The position numbers were made by a program, and so were the translations under genes. The notes beneath the pieces were generated by a model, which worked only from the letters and a program-made list of their open reading frames with translations, was not told the origin of the DNA and did not search any database. Shown one piece after another: positions 35,335 through 42,355 of a stretch of 64,000 nucleotides of DNA (position 1 is the first letter of the stretch; every line of letters begins with the position of its first letter). This DNA is from Desulfobacterales bacterium (lineage in GTDB: Bacteria > Desulfobacterota > Desulfobacteria > Desulfobacterales > JAQWFD01): positions 1 through 64,000 of the forward strand of contig JAQWFD010000005.1 in assembly GCA_028704555.1 (NCBI GenBank), in the 5' to 3' direction.

Positions 35335-37251
35335 ATGAACGATAAGCGGATAACATACCTGTATCAAAAAGGATATTTGTCGGATATCAATGTGGCCTTT
35401 GCGGAGTTTATCCTGCGGCTGTCCGGTTCGGATAATCAGGATAATCAGGATGATTCGGATGTGGCGCTGGCGGCCGCACTGTGCAGCCGGGCAACCCAGC
35501 AGGCCGATGTGTGCCTGGATCTGGGATCGATTGCAGGAAAAGTGTTAAGTGATTCATCCGGTGACGCATCGTCTGCCAAATGTCCTGCGCTTTTTCCCTG
35601 GCGGGAAAAATTGATGCAGCTTCCGGTGGTGGGTGCGCCCGGAGACTTCCGGCCATTGATTCTGGATGCAGCAGGCCGGCTTTATCTTTACCGCTATTGG
35701 GAGTATGAGCATATTCTGGCGGATCTGATTCGGAAAAGAGTCGGGCAGGCCATCGGATCCGTGGATGAAGCCCGGTTAACAGACGGTATCAGACGGCTGT
35801 TTCCCGAAGATCCATCCGAGGGGACCCACTGGCAGCGGGTCGCGGCCGTGGTGTCCGCGCTGAAGCGTTTTTGCGTGATTTCCGGGGGGCCGGGTACCGG
35901 AAAGACCACAACGGTCGCCAGGATCATGGCGCTTCTCTTGGAGCAGCCTGCTGACCGCAGGCTCAGGATCATGCTGTGTGCCCCGACCGGCAAGGCGGCT
36001 TCACGGCTCAGTGAATCCATTCGATCGGTCAAGGCCGCTCTGGACTGCAGCAGCGCTGTCAAAGACGGTATTCCGGATGAAGCCGGTACCATTCACCGGA
36101 TGCTCAAAACGATCCCCGGCTCTCCCTATTTCCGGCATCATGCAGAAAATCCGCTTCCCGCCGATGTGGTGGTGGTGGATGAGGCGTCCATGGTGGATCT
36201 TGCCCTGATGTCCAAGCTGATCCAGGCGGTTTCCCCGGACGCTCGGCTGATCCTGCTCGGCGATAAGGATCAGCTTGCTTCGGTCGAGGCCGGTTCCGTG
36301 CTCGGGGATATCTGCGGCGGGCCTCGTGCGGGCGGTTTTTCAGACCGGTTTTCCGACAGGGTTGCCAAAATCTGTGGGGAGAGACTCAGCGGTTCCTGCT
36401 CCGGGAATACATCCGGAACCGGTCTGCAGGACTGTATTGTGGAGTTGATGAAAAACTACCGGTTTTCTGATGCTGCGGGCATCGGTGCGCTGAGTGCGGG
36501 GGTTAAAAACGGGCGGGCGGATCAAGTTGCCGGCCTGCTCCATGCGGGTGGGGATTCTCATGTCAGCCGGAAAATCGTCCGGTCTGAAATTGATCTGGAC
36601 CGGGCACTGTCATCAGCCGTTATGGAAAATTACGCCGCCTTTCTGACCAGTCCGGAGCCCGGCGATGCCCTTGACCGGTTTGCCGAATTCAGAATACTGT
36701 GCGCGCTGAAGGTCGGCCCCTACGGGGTAACGGCGGTTAACCGGCTCATCGAGAACATCCTGCGGCGAAACAACCTGATTCCAGCCGATCATGACCCTGA
36801 AAATCCCTGGTACCCGGGCCGGCCCGTGATGATTACCGCCAACGATTACAGCCTGGATCTGTTTAACGGTGATATCGGCATTACCCTGGCGGCCCCGGAT
36901 TCATCCGCAAATGAGTTGTATGTCTATTTCGCAGGTGAAGGCGGGCGTCTCAGACGGTTTCTGCCATACAGACTCCCCGAGCATGTGACGGCGTTTGCCA
37001 TGACCGTGCATAAAAGCCAGGGATCCGAGTTTGGCCGCATCGCCGTGATACTGCCGGACAGGGAAAGTCCCGTGTTGACCCGGGAACTGATCTATACGGC
37101 GGTTACCCGCGCAAGGGACCATGTGTCCGTATGGGGAACCGACCGGGTCCTGGCCTCAGCCATCGGTCGAACCATCCGGCGTGCGTCCGGGCTCAGCAGG
37201 GCGCTGTGGGAAACTCAGCCCCTTGCCCCTTTAAACAGCATCTCCAGATAA
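35335..37251 (+). CDS. recD: Exodeoxyribonuclease V alpha subunit (5'-3' helicase)
   Basis: The 638-residue protein has Walker A GGPGTGKTTTV near residue 183, DEASMVDLALMSKLIQAV (Walker B), LGDKDQLASVEAGSVLGDIC (motif III), and the superfamily 1B motifs VTAFAMTVHKSQGSEFGRI and ELIYTAVTRARDHVSVWG. This is typical RecD, slightly longer than E. coli's 608 residues. It lies 170 bp after recB, beyond an inverted repeat. The last 37 bp overlap the convergent pgi gene. Confidence 0.94.
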   Translation: MNDKRITYLYQKGYLSDINVAFAEFILRLSGSDNQDNQDDSDVALAAALCSRATQQADVCLDLGSIAGKVLSDSSGDASSAKCPALFPWREKLMQLPVVGAPGDFRPLILDAAGRLYLYRYWEYEHILADLIRKRVGQAIGSVDEARLTDGIRRLFPEDPSEGTHWQRVAAVVSALKRFCVISGGPGTGKTTTVARIMALLLEQPADRRLRIMLCAPTGKAASRLSESIRSVKAALDCSSAVKDGIPDEAGTIHRMLKTIPGSPYFRHHAENPLPADVVVVDEASMVDLALMSKLIQAVSPDARLILLGDKDQLASVEAGSVLGDICGGPRAGGFSDRFSDRVAKICGERLSGSCSGNTSGTGLQDCIVELMKNYRFSDAAGIGALSAGVKNGRADQVAGLLHAGGDSHVSRKIVRSEIDLDRALSSAVMENYAAFLTSPEPGDALDRFAEFRILCALKVGPYGVTAVNRLIENILRRNNLIPADHDPENPWYPGRPVMITANDYSLDLFNGDIGITLAAPDSSANELYVYFAGEGGRLRRFLPYRLPEHVTAFAMTVHKSQGSEFGRIAVILPDRESPVLTRELIYTAVTRARDHVSVWGTDRVLASAIGRTIRRASGLSRALWETQPLAPLNSISR

Positions 37252-38840
37252 AAACGGCTGATCGAATCTGTTCCTTCAAATGCGTGACGGGTATCCGTGT
37301 TCCGGGCAGCCATCTGATCCCTGATACCGGATGCCAGAATTTTTCCCAGCTCCACTCCGAACTGGTCAAACGGATTGATTCCCCAGACAAAGGCCTCATA
37401 AATGGTTCTGGCTTCATAGAAGGAAAGCAGCCGGCCGATATTTTCCGGTGAAAGGTCGGTGAGGATCAGGGTGGACGACGGACGGTTACCGGAAAATCGT
37501 CTGGCCGGATCGGGATCATCTTTTCCGGCTGCCAGCGCCAGCGGCTGGGAGATCAGATTGGCCCACAGCTCCTGATGATTGGTAACCCCTTTTGTCGTGC
37601 ATGGGTACTGGTTGTAATCCGGATGAATGACACCGATAAAATCAATGGGAAACGCACGGCCCTGATGCGCCAGCTGGAAAAAGGAATGCTGGGCATTGGT
37701 GCCCGGTTCTCCGAAAATAATGACCCCGGTGGAGATGTCCAGCGGGCGGCCCTGCGCTGTGACGGATTTGCCGTTGCTTTCCATGTACAGCTGCTGGATG
37801 TGCGGCGCCAGTTTGCTCAACGGTTCGGCATAGGGGATGATTGCCTGGGCCGGGTACCCGAGAAAATTGTTGTTCCAGACCGAGATCAACGCGGCAATGA
37901 GCGGAAGATTTTCTCCGGCCGGCGCCTCGGTTGCATGAATGTCCATCTCTTCTGCGCCTTTGAGAAACCGCTCAAAACACTCGTATCCCAGATAAAGGCT
38001 GAGCGGCACGCCGCCCACCGCAGAGGTGACACTGTATCTGCCGCCGATAAAATCAAACATGTAAAATGTTTCGAGTACCGGATTTTCAGGATCATCTCCC
38101 GGGCTTCCCTTGCTGGTGACCGTCACTACATGGCGTGACGGGTCCAGGCCCTTGGACCTCATGAACGCATAGGCCTGATTCGTGTTGGCCGTTGTTTCCG
38201 GTGTGGTATAGCTTTTTGAAATGACGATCCACAAGGTGGATTCCGGGTCAATTTCTGACACTACCTGCCCGAAATTATGGATGTCAACATTTGAAAGAAA
38301 GTGAAGTGACAGGCCTTCGGCCGCACGGGATTTCAGCGCACGGGCCACAAATTCAGTGCCAAGATATGACCCCCCGATGCCGATGACAACCAGATGCCGG
38401 AAGGGCTTTCCGGCAGCGCCTTTAATCCGGCCGGAATGAACCGCATCTGCAAAATTTTTTATTTTTTCTCTTTCGGCTTGAATGTCACCCATTACATCCG
38501 GGCCGTCTGCCAGAGGCGGTCCGGTTGAAAAGCGGCGGCATGCCATATGAAGCGCGGCCCGGTTCTCGGTCAGATTGACTTTTTCGCCGGTGGCCATGGC
38601 GGTAAACCGCTGTTTGAGTTCCCGCGCTTCGGCAAGCGCCAGCAAAAGTCCCATCGTGGTTTCATTCACCCGCTGGCGGGAGTAATCCAAAAAAACTCCG
38701 GAACCTTCGGCTGAAAAAGTTTCAAGCCGGTGCTCCTGTTGAATCAGATGCCGCAAATGATTTTCAGGCCGATCAATTACCTCCGCATGCGCGCAAAGAC
38801 GTGTCCAGACTTGCAATTGTGACGGGTATTTTGACATCAT
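37215..38840 (-). CDS. pgi: Glucose-6-phosphate isomerase
   Basis: Start at ATG 38840, with GGAG seven bases upstream; the longer frame to 38870 lacks one. The 541-residue product has the SIS-domain signatures HLVVIGIGGSYLGTEF, WIVISKSYTTPETTANTNQA and DFIGGRYSVTSAVGGVPLS. It also has NAQHSFFQLAHQG and the C-terminal FEGTDSIS-type catalytic helix region. It interconverts glucose-6-phosphate and fructose-6-phosphate. It stands alone, convergent with recD. Confidence 0.95.
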   Translation of the reverse strand: MMSKYPSQLQVWTRLCAHAEVIDRPENHLRHLIQQEHRLETFSAEGSGVFLDYSRQRVNETTMGLLLALAEARELKQRFTAMATGEKVNLTENRAALHMACRRFSTGPPLADGPDVMGDIQAEREKIKNFADAVHSGRIKGAAGKPFRHLVVIGIGGSYLGTEFVARALKSRAAEGLSLHFLSNVDIHNFGQVVSEIDPESTLWIVISKSYTTPETTANTNQAYAFMRSKGLDPSRHVVTVTSKGSPGDDPENPVLETFYMFDFIGGRYSVTSAVGGVPLSLYLGYECFERFLKGAEEMDIHATEAPAGENLPLIAALISVWNNNFLGYPAQAIIPYAEPLSKLAPHIQQLYMESNGKSVTAQGRPLDISTGVIIFGEPGTNAQHSFFQLAHQGRAFPIDFIGVIHPDYNQYPCTTKGVTNHQELWANLISQPLALAAGKDDPDPARRFSGNRPSSTLILTDLSPENIGRLLSFYEARTIYEAFVWGINPFDQFGVELGKILASGIRDQMAARNTDTRHAFEGTDSISRFYLEMLFKGARG

Positions 38841-38869
38841 GGTGTTCTCCGGATTTTTCCGATCAGTCA

Positions 38870-38922
38870 TGACGGCGTCGTAAAAAGCCTCTGTGCGTTG
38901 CGCTTCACCCCGGGTTCACTGC
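38870..38922 (+). repeat. Dispersed repeat family B, copy 1
   Basis: The segment TGACGGCGTCGTAAAAA, then GTGCGTTGCGC and GTTCACTGC, occurs again in inverted orientation at 45835-45887. The copies are about 7 kb apart and both intergenic. This copy overlaps the 5' flank of pgi. Confidence 0.6.
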
Positions 38923-38933
38923 TGACCGGATGT

Positions 38934-39146
38934 CTACCCCTCATTGTTTAAGGCATAGTCGTCAGCCGATGAATAATTTTTTGTACTGGATACGCATCCG
39001 ACCAGTCGGGTCCGGATTTGATCCAGTATGACACACTCATCGGAACAGGCCGGAAAATTTCCACGGTTTGCACATCCTTTGCAGGGACTTTTGACAAGGT
39101 AGCCGATATCGAAATCGAATCTGTGAGTAAAATTTTTATTGTCCAT
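38934..39146 (-). CDS. Small cysteine-rich protein of unknown function
   Basis: The 70-residue protein contains KSPCKGCANRGNFPACSDEC followed by a later cysteine. The CxxC-x8-C-x3-C spacing could bind zinc or an iron-sulfur cluster. The rest is polar and charged. No strong ribosome site precedes the ATG. It is upstream of pgi in the same direction, with a repeat between. I do not recognise the family; the motif and reading frame make it more likely real than not. Confidence 0.55.
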   Translation of the reverse strand: MDNKNFTHRFDFDIGYLVKSPCKGCANRGNFPACSDECVILDQIRTRLVGCVSSTKNYSSADDYALNNEG

Positions 39147-39477
39147 ATGGGTTCATTCGAAAAATTGTTTTAAATCTATCGCCTTCCGCTTTGCATGTTG
39201 ATTTTTCACCGCGTCGGCATTTTTCATCTTTTGTGATATTGATAATCGTTTTCTTGCAATACCATATCATATATGATTACCATATCACAACCGTTTAGAC
39301 AGCTGCCGGTCTCCGGTGGATAAAAGCAGGGGCTGGGTAGACGGCGTACGGTGCAGGTCCGTATTGTCGTTGACAGCAGCTGGGGAAGATGGCAGCGGGG
39401 AGTAAGCAGTGGCAGAAATGGGGTACAGGTGCACGGATATGGGTTGCCGGTCCGGGTTGCTCCATCCGATAAGCTTC

Positions 39478-39506
39478 TTGACAGTTGATCGATTAATCAT
39501 TAATGA
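39478..39506 (+). promoter_or_regulatory. Candidate sigma-70 promoter of the DUF2760/Hsp70 operon
   Basis: TTGACA (39478-39483), a 17-bp spacer and TAATGA (39501-39506) are close to consensus. No CIRCE element or sigma-32-like site was seen, so heat control by HrcA is not indicated. Confidence 0.6.
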
Positions 39507-39527
39507 CTGATTCGGCGATGCCAGAAA

Positions 39528-39580
39528 CAAAGATTTTAAGCCTCCGGATACGCCATGGATTCATCCGCTTAAAATCTTTG
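39528..39580 (+). promoter_or_regulatory. Large hairpin in the leader of the DUF2760/Hsp70 operon
   Basis: The arms CAAAGATTTTAAGC (39528-39541) and GCTTAAAATCTTTG (39567-39580) pair over 14 bases, and CGGAT/ATCCG inside extends the stem. No T-run follows, so it is not a simple terminator. It sits between the candidate promoter and the first start codon. It could act as an attenuator, a stability element or a thermosensor. Confidence 0.6.
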
Positions 39581-39642
39581 ACTTCCTATAACTTGAAAAA
39601 GCCGTCTCATCCGGGATGCAAACTGAAAAGGAGTTGAATATT

Positions 39643-40407
39643 ATGGATCCAGTCAAGTCGTGTTCGCGGCGGTTGTTTGCTGTGCTCTTCACAGGTACGC
39701 TGTTATTGTTCTGCGCGGTGGCAGCGGCCGGTTATCTGGGCCTGAATATGGCATCCGAAAGTCTTCTGGTAACGCTGGCCAACGCAGACCCGTCCCTGTC
39801 TGAAACGCAGGATATCTCCGGTCAGATCGCCATGTTCAATGATTTTTTCGTTACGATCGCCGTTCCGGTTGCTGCCGGAATATTTTTTATCTTTTTTATT
39901 CTGAGCTGGGCCATTGCCAGGGGGCTGACCGCCAGCGTGATCAAATCCATCCAGCAGCCTGTCCGAAAAAAACAACCGTCCGAAAAAGCCACATCACCGG
40001 AGGCCCGGAAAGAAAAGGAAAATCAGGATAAACGGCTCTTTGTGCATCTGATGACGGTGCTGCAGCGGGAAGGGCGGTTGATGGATTTTTTTTCCGAGGA
40101 TCTGACGGTTTATGAGGATGCCCAGATAGGCGCTGCCGTAAGAAATATCCAGGAAAACTGCAAGAAGGTGGTGGATAAATATCTGGCGCCACAGGCAGTG
40201 GTATCGGAAGCTGAAGGAGAGCAGATAACCATTTACAAGGGATTTGATCCCAATACAGTCCGGTTGACCGGCAATGTGACCGGTGAGCCTCCCTTTGCCG
40301 GTGTGGTGCGTCACAGAGGCTGGAAAGCGGAAAAAGTGGACCTTCCGACATTGTCCGGTGCACAGGACCCGGGAGTCATTGCCCCCGCCGAGGTGGAGAT
40401 CCTTTAA
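39643..40407 (+). CDS. DUF2760 family membrane protein
   Basis: The ATG at 39643 has AAAAGGAG about ten bases upstream, better than the ATG at 39616. The 254-residue protein has two hydrophobic spans (LFAVLFTGTLLLFCAVAAAGYLGL and FVTIAVPVAAGIFFIFFILSWAIA), a basic linker rich in Lys and Glu, and a soluble C-terminal domain. That domain starts RLFVHLMTVLQREGRLMDFFSEDL, the DUF2760 hallmark. It heads an operon with two Hsp70-like proteins. It may anchor or recruit the chaperone pair at the membrane; its function is not known. Confidence 0.82.
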   Translation: MDPVKSCSRRLFAVLFTGTLLLFCAVAAAGYLGLNMASESLLVTLANADPSLSETQDISGQIAMFNDFFVTIAVPVAAGIFFIFFILSWAIARGLTASVIKSIQQPVRKKQPSEKATSPEARKEKENQDKRLFVHLMTVLQREGRLMDFFSEDLTVYEDAQIGAAVRNIQENCKKVVDKYLAPQAVVSEAEGEQITIYKGFDPNTVRLTGNVTGEPPFAGVVRHRGWKAEKVDLPTLSGAQDPGVIAPAEVEIL

Positions 40408-40537
40408 ATCAGGGGCCAGGGTACAGGGCAGATAGCGTAAGGCGTATGGGCTCGGGAAAGCGTAGACAGCCGGAAGCGGAAAAAAGCTGGTGGATTGGGA
40501 TCAGGAAGAGGAAAACACGTGGAAAGGATAAATTGTT

Positions 40538-42355
40538 TTGTCTGAACCGGTTTATATCGTAGGCATTGATTTGGGAACCACCAACTGTGTGGTGTCGTAT
40601 ACGCGTGCGGAGATCCGGAAAGGGGAGAAACCGGAGATCCGGATTTTTGAGATTCCACAGGTGACCGGGGTCGGAACAGTTGAAACGCGGGATATGCTGC
40701 CGGCATTTATACTGGTGCCGGGTGAACTCGATGTTCCGGAAGGCGCATTGGCACTGCCCTGGAAAACAGACAGCCGGATTGGCATCGGAGAATTTGCGAA
40801 AAACCGGGGCGAGGAACTGCCGCATCGGTTGATATCTTCCGCAAAATCGTGGCTTTGCAATACCATGGTGGACCGGCATAAGCCGATTTTGCCATGGGAT
40901 GCCCCGAAAGACAGCACGAAGTTATCACCGGTCGAAGCCTCTGCGGCCATGCTGAGCCATATTCGGGACGCCTGGAATTACCGCATGGCCTCAGACGATG
41001 AACTGCTTTGTCTGGAAAGCCAGGATATCTTTCTGACGGTACCCGCATCGTTTGATGCGGTCGCCAGAGAGCTTACGGTCAAAGCCGCGGAAATGGCCGG
41101 CCTGTCCAATATTACCCTCCTGGAAGAACCTCAGGCAGCGTTCTATGCCTGGATTGAAGCGATGGGCGAGCAGTGGCGCGATCATATTCAAAAAGGCGAT
41201 CTGATCCTCGTCTGTGATATCGGCGGCGGGACAAGTGACTTCAGCCTGATCCGGGTATCTGAAGAAGACGGGGATCTGGCCCTTGAGAGAATTGCGGTCG
41301 GCAGTCACCTTCTGGTCGGGGGGGATAACATGGATCTGGCCCTTGCCTATTCGGTTGCCGGATCCCTGGCAAAAAAAGGCACCCGTCTGGATTCATGGCA
41401 GATACGGGCATTGTGGCACAGTTGCCGGAAAGCCAAGGAAACGATACTGTCGGCCTCCGGTATTGAAAATTATTCCCTGACAATTCTTGGCCGGGGCAGC
41501 AGCCTGATCGGAGGGACCCTGAAGGCGGAATTGACCGCAAATGAGGTAGACCAGGTGATCCTGGACGGGTTCTTCCCGATATGCGATAAAACAGCCCGGC
41601 CGGTTGAACAGCAGAAAGCCGGTATCCGGGAGCTGGGGCTCAGGTATGAATCCGATCCTGCCATTACCCATCATCTGGCACAGTTTGTCAGTCGTCAGCA
41701 ATCCGGGGAACAGGGGGGCATGGAGCTGCCCACCGCCATTTTGTTCAACGGCGGTGTGATGAAGGCCGCGCCTGCCAGAAAACGGGTTCTGGATGTCGTG
41801 TCATCGTGGATGGAACCCGGCAGCACCACGGCCGTTCGTGAGATCGAATCCAGGAATCTTGATCTTGCCGTAGCCAGGGGAGCGGCGTATTACGGATTGA
41901 CCCGGAGAGGGGAGGGAATCAGAATTCGCGGTGGCCTGGGCCGGTCCTATTATATCGGTGTGGCCGCGTCTCTGCCGGCAGTTCCGGGGATGCCCGTTCC
42001 CATGAAAGCCCTGTGCGTGGCGCCATTCGGTATGGAGGAAGGCACCACCGCTACAGTGGAAACCCAGGCCTTCGTGCTCGTGGTGGGAGAACCGGTTAAA
42101 TTCGATTTTCTGGGATCGTCCACCCGTCATGATGATCATATCGGAACGGTGGTTGAGGACTGGGAAGGCGGGATTGAGGAAATTACCACACTGGAAACCA
42201 CCCTGGAAGGAGAATATGGCACGGTGATACCCGTGAGCCTTGAAATCAAGGTTACCGGGGTCGGTACGCTTGAATTGTGGTGCGTTTCCGGAGAAGACGG
42301 TCAGCGGTGGCACCTGGAATTTAATGTAAGGGAGAAAGAGTCCGTTGGAGCTTAA
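40538..42355 (+). CDS. Hsp70-family ATPase (short form)
   Basis: The start is TTG at 40538, with AAAGGA nine bases upstream. The 605-residue protein has the Hsp70 phosphate-1 loop VGIDLGTTNCVVSY, FLTVPASFDAVARELTVKAAEMAGL, LVCDIGGGTSDFSLI (phosphate 2) and ILFNGGVMKA (adenosine region). The C-terminal third lacks an evident DnaK peptide-binding domain and lid. It follows DUF2760 and overlaps the larger Hsp70 gene by 11 bp. No DnaJ or GrpE gene is nearby. It is probably a dedicated partner rather than the housekeeping DnaK. Confidence 0.85.
   Translation: MSEPVYIVGIDLGTTNCVVSYTRAEIRKGEKPEIRIFEIPQVTGVGTVETRDMLPAFILVPGELDVPEGALALPWKTDSRIGIGEFAKNRGEELPHRLISSAKSWLCNTMVDRHKPILPWDAPKDSTKLSPVEASAAMLSHIRDAWNYRMASDDELLCLESQDIFLTVPASFDAVARELTVKAAEMAGLSNITLLEEPQAAFYAWIEAMGEQWRDHIQKGDLILVCDIGGGTSDFSLIRVSEEDGDLALERIAVGSHLLVGGDNMDLALAYSVAGSLAKKGTRLDSWQIRALWHSCRKAKETILSASGIENYSLTILGRGSSLIGGTLKAELTANEVDQVILDGFFPICDKTARPVEQQKAGIRELGLRYESDPAITHHLAQFVSRQQSGEQGGMELPTAILFNGGVMKAAPARKRVLDVVSSWMEPGSTTAVREIESRNLDLAVARGAAYYGLTRRGEGIRIRGGLGRSYYIGVAASLPAVPGMPVPMKALCVAPFGMEEGTTATVETQAFVLVVGEPVKFDFLGSSTRHDDHIGTVVEDWEGGIEEITTLETTLEGEYGTVIPVSLEIKVTGVGTLELWCVSGEDGQRWHLEFNVREKESVGA

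Larger units (their letters stand above)
39147..39642. other. Intergenic region upstream of the DUF2760/Hsp70 operon
   Basis: This gap of nearly 500 bp holds a palindrome TCATATATGA near 39267 between two ACCATATCA-type repeats, a good promoter (39478-39506) and a large hairpin (39528-39580). An 81-codon reverse frame (39285-39530) has no domain features and I reject it. Confidence 0.6.

Noticed and set aside
37215-37251. Overlap of recD and pgi 3' ends as a sign of a wrong frame
   Set aside because: Both C-termini look normal for their families, and a 37-bp convergent overlap is common.
39285-39530. 81-codon reverse frame upstream of the Hsp70 operon
   Set aside because: It overlaps the promoter region, is rich in Ser/Pro without pattern and has no ribosome site.
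39400-39642. CIRCE/HrcA operator for the Hsp70-type operon
   Set aside because: The hairpin arms do not match TTAGCACTC-N9-GAGTGCTAA.
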